Assembly: GCA_012798435.1 (NCBI GenBank)
Contig: JAAZNF010000072.1
Span: 1-64,000, forward strand
Reading direction: 5' to 3'
Source: Myxococcales bacterium
Lineage (GTDB): Bacteria > Myxococcota > B64-G9
Length of the DNA stretch: 64,000 nucleotides
In this document: positions 1 to 8,635 of the stretch, one piece after another
Layout of the letters: each line of letters starts with the position of its first letter
Numbering within the stretch: the stretch's first letter is position 1
The notes under the pieces: model-generated
Databases searched by the model: none
What the model saw: only the letters and a program-made list of their open reading frames with translations
Told to the model about the DNA's origin: nothing
Made by a program: the position numbers and the translations under genes

Positions 1-693
1 AATACCGGCCACGCTGGATGGGTCTGATTGTTTTTGGGCGGCAGCGAGCAAAAAATCGCCGGCAAGTCGCTCTTTGATCTCGTAAAAATCTCCGCCTGGC
101 GTCAATTCGAGGATTTACAACCTTGTTCTCTGCAAAGGTGAACCGGGACAGACCGGGGGACAAACCGGGGTGGGTGGAACCTAGAACCGAACCAACCGAA
201 CCTAGAACCGGCCTAGAACCGGAACCTAGAACCGGGGCCCACCAGAAAGGACCTCGTCCAATCCCGGAACGCCCCAAGGGACTCTCTCCAAATCTCTGAT
301 CTTACCTTGACCTCGAATCATCGCCTTCTCCTGTGTAGAAGGAAGGTTTGCCTTGTCCCTCGCCTTCGACCTGCCTGTAACACCAATGTGCAGTTTACTA
401 CGGTATACTACGACTTTCTATAAAATCCTTCTGCAACTTTCGTTGGATGGGCTGGGAACACCTCGGTGAACCACCAGGCCACCTGCAAAAAACGCAGGTA
501 AAGCTCGCCACCCTTGCCGAGAAGGGAGCTATCGAAAACCGTTGCTTTTCTTAGGACCTCCGGCAAGATCGCTCTCCGTGGACGATGCATCGCCATGGCT
601 CGCGGGAGCACATGTGTGAATGCGCCAGGGAACCGCTCAGGGTATGGCCTTCTTCCATGACCCAGCGCCAGTCCCAAGGTCCAGGAGGCCAAC
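1..693. other. Gene-poor, repeat-rich segment
   Basis: I find no convincing gene here. Positions 150-240 are a run of short direct repeats: CCTAGAACCG-type units occur at least four times, preceded by CCGGGACAGACC and GGGGGACAAACC. The 20-mer at 162-181 recurs exactly at 42454-42473. This looks like the decayed edge of a small repeat or transposon-associated element. A minus-strand open frame (408-731) has protein-like composition only in its C-terminal half and has no supporting start. Confidence 0.5.
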
Positions 694-1008
694 ATGCCTA
701 TACGGGTTGTTGTCTTGGCTCTGATCGCCATTCACGCCATCATCCACCTGATGGGCTTCGCAAAGGCTTCCGAGCTGGTGCCTTGCGCTCAGCTGAAAAT
801 CTTCATCTCTCGCCCGATGGGCTTGGTCTGGCTGGCCGCCTGCGCGTTGCTTCTTGCGGCCGTCGTGCTGCTCTTCGCCGCGCCTCGCTGGTTCTGGTGG
901 GTCGGCCTGGTGGGCCTCGTAGTATCGCGGTCAATCCGGGGTGCCTGGCACCTGATCGGCCTCGGCCTGATCGGCACCCGATCGGTGACACCCTGGTTTG
1001 TGGTATAG
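694..1008 (+). CDS. Small integral membrane protein, probably C-terminally altered
   Basis: A 104-residue hydrophobic protein with three likely membrane segments (about residues 3-20, 43-62 and 66-82) and a conserved-looking N-terminus (HAIIHLMGF, then SRPMGLVWLAA). AGGAGG at 683-688 is correctly spaced from the ATG and fixes the start. The N-terminal part resembles a widespread family of small uncharacterised membrane proteins, recognised by eye only. After about residue 82 the sequence changes to an unlike tail (RGAWHLIGLGL...), where I would expect another hydrophobic helix. A frameshift or truncation is therefore possible. The function is unknown. It lies just upstream of the ClC gene on the same strand. 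Confidence 0.6.
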   Translation: MPIRVVVLALIAIHAIIHLMGFAKASELVPCAQLKIFISRPMGLVWLAACALLLAAVVLLFAAPRWFWWVGLVGLVVSRSIRGAWHLIGLGLIGTRSVTPWFVV

Positions 1009-1161
1009 GAATATCGCCTTAGGCGTCTTTTTGCCTGGATGGTCACCGGCAGCGCTCGTCGTTCCTCGTCAGCCGAACAAGCGTGTCGACCCTGGGCAGA
1101 CGCCGAGGCGGTCGGCGTGTAGCGCTTACGGGTAGTCGGCGCGCCGTCGAGGGTGAGAGAA

Positions 1162-3036
1162 ATGCGAAACAAACTGAATAAACTCACATGGTTCGCCGGC
1201 AGATTCGACTTCTCCATCGCTGGAAAATGGCTGTTCCTCGGTGTCCTCGTGGGCCTGGTCAGCGGCGTCGGTGCGATTGCGCTCCAGTTCGGTTTACAGG
1301 CCATCCGCGAGCTTACCCTCATCGCGCTGGTGGGGCTCGATCTCGGCGGTCCGGGTGGCGAGTCACCGGAGCTCGGCCTCCGTCTTCACTCCTTCGTTCC
1401 GTATCTCGTGGTCTTGGTCCCGGCGCTGGGGGGCCTGGCGGCCGGGGTGCTCGTGTTCTGGCTCGCTCCGGAGGCGGAAGGACACGGCACCGACGCGGCC
1501 ATCGACGCCTATCACCGCAAGCTCGGCCGCATCCGCGCTCGCGTGCCTCTCATCAAGATGGTCGCCTCGGCCATCACCATCGGCACGGGAGGATCCGGCG
1601 GGCGCGAGGGTCCCATTGCCCAGATCGGCGCCGGATTTGGCAGCTTCTTGGCGTCACGCCTCGGCCTGAGCGCCCGGGAGCGGCGGATGCTCCTGGCGGC
1701 CGGCATCGGCGGGGGCGTCGGCGCGATCTTCCGCGCGCCGCTCGCCGGGGCCATCTTCGCCGCGGAGGTGCTCTACTCATCGGCAGAGGTCGAGGCCGAG
1801 GTGCTGCTGCCGGCCATGGTGTCATCCATCGTCGGCTACGCCGTGTTCGCCAGCCGCTTCGGCTGGGGGCACATGTTCACGGGAGCCGGTACGCACGGAT
1901 TCTCGAATCCGCTCGAGCTCGGGCCCTATCTCGTGCTCGCCCTGGTTGTCGCCGGCGGCGCGCTGCTCTACATCAAGGCCTTTTACGGAGCACGCTCGCT
2001 ATTCGCACGCGTCCCACTGCCACGCCCCTTTCGCCCGATGTTGGGGGGCGCCATCACGGGCGCCATCGGGCTGGCGCTCATCCTGCTCTTCGGTCAGTCC
2101 CGCGACATCGGGGACGTGCTGTCGAGCGGCTACGGGATCATTCAGCACGTGGTCGACACGGACGGCGCGGGTCTTTCCGTGCTGCTGCTGCTGGCCGTGG
2201 CGTTCGGCAAGATCATCACGACCTCGACCTCCATCGGCTCCGGGGGCAGCGGCGGCGTCTTCGGTCCGTCGATGGTGATCGGCGCGACGCTCGGCGCCGC
2301 GGTGGGCAACACCTTCCACGCCATCATGCCGGGGGTCGTGCAGCACCCGATGACGTTCGCCGTGGTAGGAATGGCCGGGTTCTTCGCGGCTGCCGCCAAG
2401 ACCCCGATCTCGACGGTGATCATGGTCAGCGAGCTGACGGGCGACTACGCGCTGCTCGTGCCGAGCATGTGGGTGTGCGCCTTCGCTTTCCTCGTGAGCC
2501 GCGACTGGACCATCTACCGCAGCCAGCTCCCTTCACGTGGGCTGGTGTTGCCTCAGACAGGGGCCGCAACTCCCGCAGCGCTGGCGCATCTCCGGGTCGG
2601 TGACGTCTTCCATCGAGAGCGACGCTTCGTCCAGGTCCGACCGACAATGTCGTTGCAGGAGATCATGCGCGTCTCTGAATCCACGCGACAACGCGTGTTC
2701 CCAGTGACCAGCGAGGACGGGGTCCTCGAGGGCGCGTTTCGCATCGACCAGCTCATCCACGCCGTGCAGGAAGGCAAGGCGTCCGTGGCGCGGGAGCTTC
2801 TCGACGACCGCGTCTTCTTCGTACGTGAGACCGATACGATCGAGCGGGCGCAGCTCATGCTTCGCAACAACAGCCTGGAAGAGCTGCTGGTCGTCGTGGA
2901 CGGAGCCGATCAGCGAGTCGTGGGTATCTTGACCATGGGGGACATCCTGCTCGCGTACCAGCGAGTGATGGCGAACCCGCAGGATGCCGATGCGCCGATC
3001 CAGAGACGGCCGTCAGATGATGTCTCCAAGGATTGA
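1162..3036 (+). CDS. ClC-family chloride channel/transporter with C-terminal CBS pair
   Basis: A 624-residue ClC protein that moves chloride across the inner membrane. About ten membrane helices cover residues 20-450. The signature GSGGREGP holds the gating Glu, and GSGGSGGVFGPS supplies the later anion-site motif. Two CBS domains follow (about 480-600; VGDVF... and ...GILTMGDILLAYQ), which in this family sense nucleotides. At the proton-glutamate position it reads AAEVLYS, that is Glu-Val rather than the Glu-Glu of E. coli ClcA. That resembles channel-type members, so it may be a passive channel (inference). GAGGG at 1149-1153 lies 8 nt before the ATG; an in-frame GTG at 1153 would add three residues. 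No operon partner is evident. Confidence 0.92.
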   Translation: MRNKLNKLTWFAGRFDFSIAGKWLFLGVLVGLVSGVGAIALQFGLQAIRELTLIALVGLDLGGPGGESPELGLRLHSFVPYLVVLVPALGGLAAGVLVFWLAPEAEGHGTDAAIDAYHRKLGRIRARVPLIKMVASAITIGTGGSGGREGPIAQIGAGFGSFLASRLGLSARERRMLLAAGIGGGVGAIFRAPLAGAIFAAEVLYSSAEVEAEVLLPAMVSSIVGYAVFASRFGWGHMFTGAGTHGFSNPLELGPYLVLALVVAGGALLYIKAFYGARSLFARVPLPRPFRPMLGGAITGAIGLALILLFGQSRDIGDVLSSGYGIIQHVVDTDGAGLSVLLLLAVAFGKIITTSTSIGSGGSGGVFGPSMVIGATLGAAVGNTFHAIMPGVVQHPMTFAVVGMAGFFAAAAKTPISTVIMVSELTGDYALLVPSMWVCAFAFLVSRDWTIYRSQLPSRGLVLPQTGAATPAALAHLRVGDVFHRERRFVQVRPTMSLQEIMRVSESTRQRVFPVTSEDGVLEGAFRIDQLIHAVQEGKASVARELLDDRVFFVRETDTIERAQLMLRNNSLEELLVVVDGADQRVVGILTMGDILLAYQRVMANPQDADAPIQRRPSDDVSKD

Positions 3037-3218
3037 GCGACGGCCCGCTACTGCAGGAGAGTAGGCGTGCGGCGCCTTATCCTCCGGGTTGCCCCGGGTA
3101 GGTTTCCGCACGCCCCTCGCCGAACCCGGCGTACACCTTTCGCTGTGCACCGGGCTCTCTATAGATGACAGCGCGAAGTCGGGTGGGACGAGCCACGCAT
3201 GCCGAAAGCGCTCCACGC

Positions 3219-3668
3219 TCAGCGAGACCAGCTCGAAGGGTCGGACGTCGCCGTCCTGCCACCGCATGGTCCTGCCGCCTGGCTTGCACCAGCCGCGTAG
3301 TAGCCTTTGCCGACAACCACGGGAAGCTGTTTGAGAAGATCGAGCAAGCCCAAAGTCGCGTCGGGAGTGACGCTGGAGTCTTTGCCGGGCGGGGTCTGAT
3401 GAAACTCGTCCAGATTCTTGCGCCATTCGGCAAATTTTTCATCAACGGCACTCCTCACCTTACCCAGAGCCTGGCCAAGCTGATCCCTGGCCCATTGACG
3501 GGCCTGCTCTTCGGTGACCTCGAAAGGTTCCAGCCTTGTTTGCTCGACGCTCCGTATTTGCCCTGACAAATTGGAAATGCAAAACGACCCTCCCGGCAGC
3601 TCTTCCCCATCCGGAACAAGGTAGAATCGGCGGGGATTTTCAACGCTTGACCACTGTGATGCTGTCAT
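3219..3668 (-). CDS. Hypothetical protein downstream of FGE-like gene; C-terminus probably frameshifted
   Basis: 149 residues with no recognised domain. The N-terminal two thirds (NPRRFYLVPDGEELPGG..., then a charged region RQWARDQLGQALGKVRSAVDEKFAEWRKN, quoted here in part as DEKFAEWRKN) looks like a real helical protein. The last 30 residues are low quality, and a more protein-like reading (PFELVSLSVERFRHAWLV) continues in another frame to 3013. A 1-base indel near 3290 is therefore suspected. The start ATG at 3668 has AGGAG 7 nt upstream and overlaps the preceding gene by 29 nt, which suggests translational coupling in the 4993-to-3013 minus-strand cluster. Confidence 0.5.
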   Translation of the reverse strand: MTASQWSSVENPRRFYLVPDGEELPGGSFCISNLSGQIRSVEQTRLEPFEVTEEQARQWARDQLGQALGKVRSAVDEKFAEWRKNLDEFHQTPPGKDSSVTPDATLGLLDLLKQLPVVVGKGYYAAGASQAAGPCGGRTATSDPSSWSR

Positions 3669-4166
3669 CTGCAGGCTCCTGGTTATCTCTTTTCAGCAGT
3701 GGCTGGATGTATCTGATCGGAGGATCATTCAGCTCGGCGATTGCTGCCAGAAACTCGGGACGTACCGGATCGTCGATCTTTTCCAGCGCCTGGACGACCC
3801 ACCCCCTGGCTAGCGGCGCCGAAAGCGGGGCAGGGAGAAGGGCCAACCTTTTCATCATATCCGCGTTAAGCCCGCTTTGGTCAAAATATGTCCAAGGGTT
3901 GAAACACAATGGAACTGGTGATTTCGGCAGCGTCTCCCGCCCTGGCAATACGCCGCACTGAGACCACCGTCCGAGAAATGGGGACTCGGGGTCGCTCGCG
4001 GGGCGCTCCGGGACGCCTCCGGTGCAGACAACGGCGCTGACACTTACGGCCTTCGGAGCCGGTGGAAAGCCCTCTCCGCCGGCGGCGCTGTCCATCGCCC
4101 AGCTAGCGCGGCACAAACCGCCAGAACCGCAAGAGGCAGCCATCGCTCAGATCGAAGTGCGCTCAT
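3640..4166 (-). pseudogene. Secreted hypothetical protein split by an apparent frameshift
   Basis: Two overlapping readings appear to be parts of one gene. An ATG at 4166 overlaps the stop of the FGE-like gene as ATGA and encodes a good signal peptide (WLPLAVLAVCAALAG), but that frame stops at TAA 4044-4046. The other frame is open from a weak ATG at 4143 to 3640 and encodes a plausible mature part, including CFNPWTYFDQSGLNADMMKR and a helical C-terminus (ARGWVVQALEKIDDPVRPEF). A shift between about 4046 and 4140 would join them. No slippery heptamer is visible, so mutation or a sequence error is likelier than programmed frameshifting. The function is unknown. Confidence 0.5.
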
Positions 4167-4993
4167 GGGTCACTCGCGCACCGGAACCCGATCCCCGGGT
4201 TGCGCTCGCTCGGGCGGGCGCGGCCGCGGCGGGAGGTGCGTAGGTCGGAAAGGTCGCTGAGAAACGACCCGCCCCGGATCACCCGGTAGGCCTCTTTGGC
4301 AAAAGGTTGCCGCTCGGCTGGGTATGACTGATCCTGGTAGCCGTCCGCCGTCCACTCCCATACGTTGCCGGCCATGTCCAGCAGTCCCTCGGGAGCCTTC
4401 CCGTCCGGGAAGCTGCCCACCGGAGCCGTGCCGACATAGCCGTCATCGTAGCCGAACACCGCCATCACCGCGCTGGGGAAGACCTTGCGCCCCTTGTCGT
4501 CGGCCAGGTTGGCCCTCGGCTTGTCGAGCCCCGTGTTCCCCCACGGGAACTTGCGCCCGTCGGTCCCACGCGCCGCGCGCTCCCACTCCATCTCGGTCGG
4601 CAGACGCTTGCCCTTCCAGCGGCAGAAGGCCGCGGCCTGCTCGAAGGTGAGACAGTTGACCGGGTGTCGCGCGCGGTCGGCTTTGCCGAAATTGCATGCC
4701 CAGGCCCACTGCGCCTGCTCGGCCCCGGCGATGAACGGCGACTCCAGTCCCTCGGCCGAACACTGCCCGGCCTCCAGGCATCGGCTGTAATCCTCTACCG
4801 TGACCTCGGTGCGATCGATGGAGAACGCGTCGAGCCTCACCAGGTGCAGCTTGTCTTCGTCCGAGCGGCAAACCCTGTCCACCTTCCGGTTGCATCCCGC
4901 CAAAAATTCGCCCGCCGGAACACGAATCATTTCGCCGAGAACACCCGTCGACGCGAACAGCCCCGCGAGAACCCAGAAAAAAAACCAGGCCAT
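4163..4993 (-). CDS. Formylglycine-generating-enzyme-like (SUMF1 fold) secreted protein
   Basis: 276 residues: a hydrophobic N-terminal segment (about residues 1-20, signal peptide or anchor), then one FGE-sulfatase domain. Family hallmarks are IRVPAGEFLAGC, the DRTEVTVEDYSRC strand, RLPTEMEWERAARG, FPWGN, DMAGNVWEWT, RVIRGGSF and the C-terminal GIGFRCA. Genuine formylglycine-generating enzymes carry a catalytic cysteine pair between RGGSF and GFRCA. Here that stretch (LSDLSDLRTSRRGRARPSE) has no Cys. I infer a non-catalytic or binding-type member, which is common in bacteria with many FGE-like paralogues. No sulfatase gene is nearby. Its stop overlaps the ATG of the next secreted ORF (ATGA), marking the head of a small operon. 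Confidence 0.85.
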   Translation of the reverse strand: MAWFFFWVLAGLFASTGVLGEMIRVPAGEFLAGCNRKVDRVCRSDEDKLHLVRLDAFSIDRTEVTVEDYSRCLEAGQCSAEGLESPFIAGAEQAQWAWACNFGKADRARHPVNCLTFEQAAAFCRWKGKRLPTEMEWERAARGTDGRKFPWGNTGLDKPRANLADDKGRKVFPSAVMAVFGYDDGYVGTAPVGSFPDGKAPEGLLDMAGNVWEWTADGYQDQSYPAERQPFAKEAYRVIRGGSFLSDLSDLRTSRRGRARPSERNPGIGFRCASDP

Positions 4994-5179
4994 GTTCGTG
5001 CCCTTTCTACCCGCGCGGGCAGTCTATTCCATCCCGGCCGGGTGTAAAGGGTTCGCGCACCGAGAAACTGGAAGGCTCCTGTCCACACTGGCTCCGGCGG
5101 CCCCGGTCCGCGCCTGGGTCACGGCTAGCGCTGCCGGGCATGAGGTGGTTTTTTCCATGTCGGAACCAGAGAAAAATGC

Positions 5180-5207
5180 TTGCATCGGGCGGCGTTGTGA
5201 ATATCAT
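5180..5207 (+). promoter_or_regulatory. Candidate promoter for the parvulin gene
   Basis: TTGCAT at 5180-5185 and TATCAT at 5202-5207 are separated by 16 nt, about 38 nt upstream of the start codon at 5246. The -10 matches five of six consensus bases and the -35 only about half. This is a weak prediction. Confidence 0.3.
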
Positions 5208-5245
5208 GGCCGTCCGGCGATTCTCCCCTGTTCCAAGGAGCGGTC

Positions 5246-6880
5246 ATGCTCGAAGAAATCCGCAAGCAATCCCAGAGCACGTTGATCATCATCCTGTTCG
5301 GGTTCATCATCTTCGTGTTCGTGTTCTCCTTTGGTGCGGGCTCGCGCGGCTTCCGAGAGGGCGGCTGCGGCCGCACCGGGGTGGCGGCGCTGGTGAACGG
5401 CGAGCCGGTGTCCGAAACCAGCTTTTCCTTCTACTACAGCCAGCACCTCAACTCATTGCGACGCCGCCTGGAGTCCGGCAAGGCCCTGAAGCCCGAGGAG
5501 AAGCTCCAGCTCCGCCAGGAGGTGCTCCAGTCTCTGGTCGATCAGGCCATGCTGCGCCAGGCCGCCTATCGCTCCGGATTGTACGTCACCGACGAGGAGC
5601 GCAACGATGCCATCCGCAACATGCCCGCCTTCCAGGACGAGAAGAAGCGCTTCTCCTTCAAGCTGTACTCCCTGTTCGTGCAGCGCTACTTGCAGACCAC
5701 CACGGACGTCTTCGAGGAGTTGCAGCGCGAGGAGATGCTGGCGCGTCGCATGGCGGAGATCGTGCAGGACACGGCCCGGGTGATGGACGACGAGGTCGAA
5801 ACCGCCTACCGCCTGCGCGAGACCAAGATCGACCTGGAGTTCGTCAAGATCTCGGCGGCCAAGTTCGCCTCGGACGCCGCCATCCCCGACGAGCGGGTGG
5901 CGGAGTTCCTCAAGGAGCATCCGGAAGAGGTGAAGGCAGAATACGAGGCCCGGAGCGACACCTACCACAAGCCGAAGCAGGTGCAGGTGGCCCACGTCTT
6001 TTTCGAGAAGCGCCAGGGTTACGACGCCGACCAGATCCGCGAGAAGCGCGAGCAGGCCGAGATCTCGGCCGACGACCTCAAGAAGGGCGCCGACTTCGCC
6101 TCCCAGGCGCGCGAGTATTCCGAGGACGACGCCACCCGCGAGAAGGGCGGCGAGCTCCCCATGCTCACCCGGGAGCTGCTCTCCGCCCGCTTCGGCAACG
6201 CCTTCGCCGAGGCCGCCTTCGCGCTCGAAGAGGGAGCGATCAGCCCGGTGGTCGAGTCCGACAAGGGCTTCCACGTCATCAAGGCCCTCAAGATCATCCC
6301 GGCCGAGGATCACCCGCTCGAGGAGGTCCAGCACGACATCGCCCGCTCGCTCATCCGCCGGCGCGACGCCAACCAGAAAGCCCGCGCCGAGGCCGAGCGC
6401 ATCCTGGCCGCGGTGAAGGGCGGCAAGAAGCTCGCCGAGGTAGTGCCCCCCGTCCCAGAAGACCAGCAAGACAAGCCGGACGCCACCGAAGGCCTCGGCA
6501 GCCGGCGCAGCGGGTTGTTCTCACGCATGATGCCCTTCGTGCCGGGCGTGGGCATGAACGAAGACCTCGTCCGCGCCGCCTTCGAGCTGCCCCGTGACAA
6601 GCCCTTCTACGACGGGGTGTTCACCCTGGGGGCCGTCGACGGCCTCGAGGAATACCTGGTGTTCGGCGTGGCCGAGCGCAAGGACCCGGACATGGCCGCC
6701 TTCGCCGAGGCCAAGCCTGCGCTACGCAACCAGCTCCTCATGATGCGCCGCTACCAGCAGGTGGCCTCCTGGAGCGAGCACCAGCGGTCCCGCGCCCGCG
6801 TCGAGGTCAACCAGGCGCTGCTCACCGCTCCGGAACGCGCCAAGCGCGGCGTCGAACCGATTCCGGTGGACGATTTCTGA
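5246..6880 (+). CDS. Membrane-anchored parvulin-type peptidyl-prolyl isomerase (SurA/PpiD-like)
   Basis: 544 residues. One N-terminal membrane anchor (about 12-32, IIILFGFIIFVFVFSF) is followed by a periplasmic SurA_N/PpiD-like chaperone region (about 40-230). A PpiC/rotamase domain follows at about 245-355 (VAHVFFEKR, then KGGELPMLTRELLSARFGNAF, quoted in part as GGELPML, and SDKGFHVIKAL). A C-terminal extension contains a second, non-rotamase region. The architecture matches periplasmic folding factors that help outer-membrane proteins, consistent with the many envelope proteins in this window. The ATG at 5246 follows AAGGAG. It is transcribed divergently from the FGE-like gene and has no obvious operon partner. 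Confidence 0.88.
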   Translation: MLEEIRKQSQSTLIIILFGFIIFVFVFSFGAGSRGFREGGCGRTGVAALVNGEPVSETSFSFYYSQHLNSLRRRLESGKALKPEEKLQLRQEVLQSLVDQAMLRQAAYRSGLYVTDEERNDAIRNMPAFQDEKKRFSFKLYSLFVQRYLQTTTDVFEELQREEMLARRMAEIVQDTARVMDDEVETAYRLRETKIDLEFVKISAAKFASDAAIPDERVAEFLKEHPEEVKAEYEARSDTYHKPKQVQVAHVFFEKRQGYDADQIREKREQAEISADDLKKGADFASQAREYSEDDATREKGGELPMLTRELLSARFGNAFAEAAFALEEGAISPVVESDKGFHVIKALKIIPAEDHPLEEVQHDIARSLIRRRDANQKARAEAERILAAVKGGKKLAEVVPPVPEDQQDKPDATEGLGSRRSGLFSRMMPFVPGVGMNEDLVRAAFELPRDKPFYDGVFTLGAVDGLEEYLVFGVAERKDPDMAAFAEAKPALRNQLLMMRRYQQVASWSEHQRSRARVEVNQALLTAPERAKRGVEPIPVDDF

Positions 6881-7027
6881 TCCTCGGAAATCCCCTGCTA
6901 GCACCTGGCCTCTTCCACCCGCCGCTGTCCCGGATCGTCTCCTCGTCTGCTGGCTTTTTCCACTCCTGCTCTGCCCCGCCTGCACATATCGCGGCCTCCG
7001 GCGGCAACATGTGCGCTCCCCCTCCGT

Positions 7028-7057
7028 GCTGGCTTCGGGCTCCCGCGTTCGGTCGCG
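7028..7057. repeat. Degenerate copy (E) of the GCTGGCT/CGCGTTCG palindromic repeat
   Basis: GCTGGCTTCGGG followed by CGCGTTCGGTCGCG resembles the core and right arm of the better copies at 18339 and 35077. The left arm is lost. It lies between convergent genes, as three of the other copies do. A short dyad (GTTTTTC-A-GAAAAAC, 7084-7098) follows. Confidence 0.4.
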
Positions 7058-7169
7058 AAAGAATGCTTACGCACCCGAGGCAGGTTTTTCAGAAAAACAC
7101 ATTGCTCGCTGACATCGCCCGGTGGAACCCGCCGTCCGGGCACCGTTCTGCAAAGACAAACAGATACGC

Positions 7170-8360
7170 TCACTCGCCCACGAACAGCTTGACCTTCTTG
7201 CCCGACTCCTCGAAGAAGCCGATCACCGGCCGGCTGTCCACGGTGAGATCCGCGTCCAGAAAGTACCCGCTGCCCGGCGTGTCGTCGACCCGGTAGCGGG
7301 TCCAGACGCCCTTGTCGCCAATCAGCATGCACAGCGTCCCCTTGCGGGGATCGGCGCCGCGCATCTCCTGGTAGGCCAGCAGCACCTTGCCGGTGGCGTC
7401 GGTGGCGAGCGCCATGTTGTAGGCATCGGGCAGCAGCGGCTCCGCCATCCAGGCGCCGTCCTTCTCGCGGCCGAGCATCAGCCGATCCTTGAGGGCCTCG
7501 CGGAACACCACTCGCGGTGTCCCGTCCACGTCGAAGAACAGCGCGCTCGACTTGCCGGGGTTGTTGTCGCGGGCGGCCACCAACGTCTTCCAGGTGCCGT
7601 CGTCGTTTTGAAAGGCCAGCCGGAGTTCACTGCTCATGCCCGACCAGTGGAAGTAACTGGCCGCCATGCCCCCCTGGGGCTTGCGCACGAAGGAGATCTG
7701 CACCTGCTCGCTGCCGTTGGCCTTGTCCACCCGCTCGTTGCCCCAGATCCCCTCTGGCGGCTCGGGCGGCGGCGAACCCGCCTTCGGGGCAGCCCCGCCG
7801 CGCTTGGGCTTCGGGATCTCGAGCGGCGTCGGCTGCAGCTCGCCGGCCTCTTGCAGGACACGCCAGGCGTGCTTGAGGAACCCGTCTCCCGAGTAGTACA
7901 GGGCGTGCAGGGTGCCCTTCTCGTCGAACAGCAGGCGCACCCCCATGCCGGTGCCCGGGCCCCACTCGATGGACTCGCGTTTCCACTGGTTGTTCTTGCG
8001 GTAGGCGTACATCAGGGTCTGGGTGGCGTCGTTGGCGTAGGCGATGTGTGGCTCGCCCTCCGCGGTCACTCGGATGGTGGCGTACAGGCAACGGTTGCAG
8101 GTGTCGTCGACCGTGTCCACCGCAAACCCGCCGGCGGACTGCCGCACGTACTTCAGGCTCTTCGCTTGCCGGTCGTAGTAGACGAGCTGGGCCTGGTCCC
8201 GCTGGCCCATGGCCAGGTTGAGGTAGTAGCCGGTGTCGCCCGAGTTGTCCACGGTGAAGAGCTTTCCCTTGGCCTGTCCGCCGTCCTTGAGAGGTATGCC
8301 AGAGCGGCTGCACGAAAGTGAAAGCAGCGCCACCAACAACCAAGTCGTCTTGCGAATCAT
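7170..8360 (-). CDS. Beta-propeller lipoprotein
   Basis: 396 residues. The start at 8360 gives a lipoprotein signal (MIRKTTWLLVALLSLSC, lipobox LSLSC) with GGAG 8 nt upstream; the longer open frame upstream lacks a signal. The mature part is built of repeated blade-like units of the form AQLVYYDRQAKSLKYV, PHIAYANDATQTLMYAY and LHALYYSGDGFLKHAW, and later KGTLCMLIGDK. This is typical of six- or seven-bladed propellers in myxobacterial envelope proteins. A Pro/Gly insert (about residues 205-225) interrupts the repeats. The ligand is unknown. It converges with the parvulin gene. Confidence 0.75.
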   Translation of the reverse strand: MIRKTTWLLVALLSLSCSRSGIPLKDGGQAKGKLFTVDNSGDTGYYLNLAMGQRDQAQLVYYDRQAKSLKYVRQSAGGFAVDTVDDTCNRCLYATIRVTAEGEPHIAYANDATQTLMYAYRKNNQWKRESIEWGPGTGMGVRLLFDEKGTLHALYYSGDGFLKHAWRVLQEAGELQPTPLEIPKPKRGGAAPKAGSPPPEPPEGIWGNERVDKANGSEQVQISFVRKPQGGMAASYFHWSGMSSELRLAFQNDDGTWKTLVAARDNNPGKSSALFFDVDGTPRVVFREALKDRLMLGREKDGAWMAEPLLPDAYNMALATDATGKVLLAYQEMRGADPRKGTLCMLIGDKGVWTRYRVDDTPGSGYFLDADLTVDSRPVIGFFEESGKKVKLFVGE

Positions 8361-8635
8361 GTCCCGCACTCCTGTGACAATCTTCCACACGTTCCATAGC
8401 ACAACCCCATCCGGCTCGCAAAACGGTCTCACCTCCGCGGCCGACCGCTTCTGGATCTCGAGACCTTGTTGAATCAATCGCCGATTCCCAACCCCGAGAG
8501 CGACGCGGCATCAGAGTAAATCTCTCGGGAGGGCGCGGACGCATTATCGCCCAAAAGGTGGCTTGGGTTTTATCGCTTCTTTTGATACCATGGGCGACGC
8601 GAAGGCGAACGAACCCAAGCCGGAGAGAGGGATCC

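Noticed and set aside
150-240. CRISPR-like array in the CCTAGAACCG repeats
   Set aside because: Repeat units are about 10 bp with irregular 1-12 bp spacing; no CRISPR repeat/spacer regularity and no cas genes.
408-731. Minus-strand 107-residue open frame
   Set aside because: Only its C-terminal third looks protein-like, there is no ribosome-binding site, and it overlaps a plus-strand gene with a strong Shine-Dalgarno. A degraded gene fragment is possible but not supportable.
4046-4140. Programmed -1 frameshift in the secreted ORF after the FGE-like gene
   Set aside because: No X-XXY-YYZ slippery site or downstream pseudoknot is visible in this interval; mutation or sequencing error is more likely.
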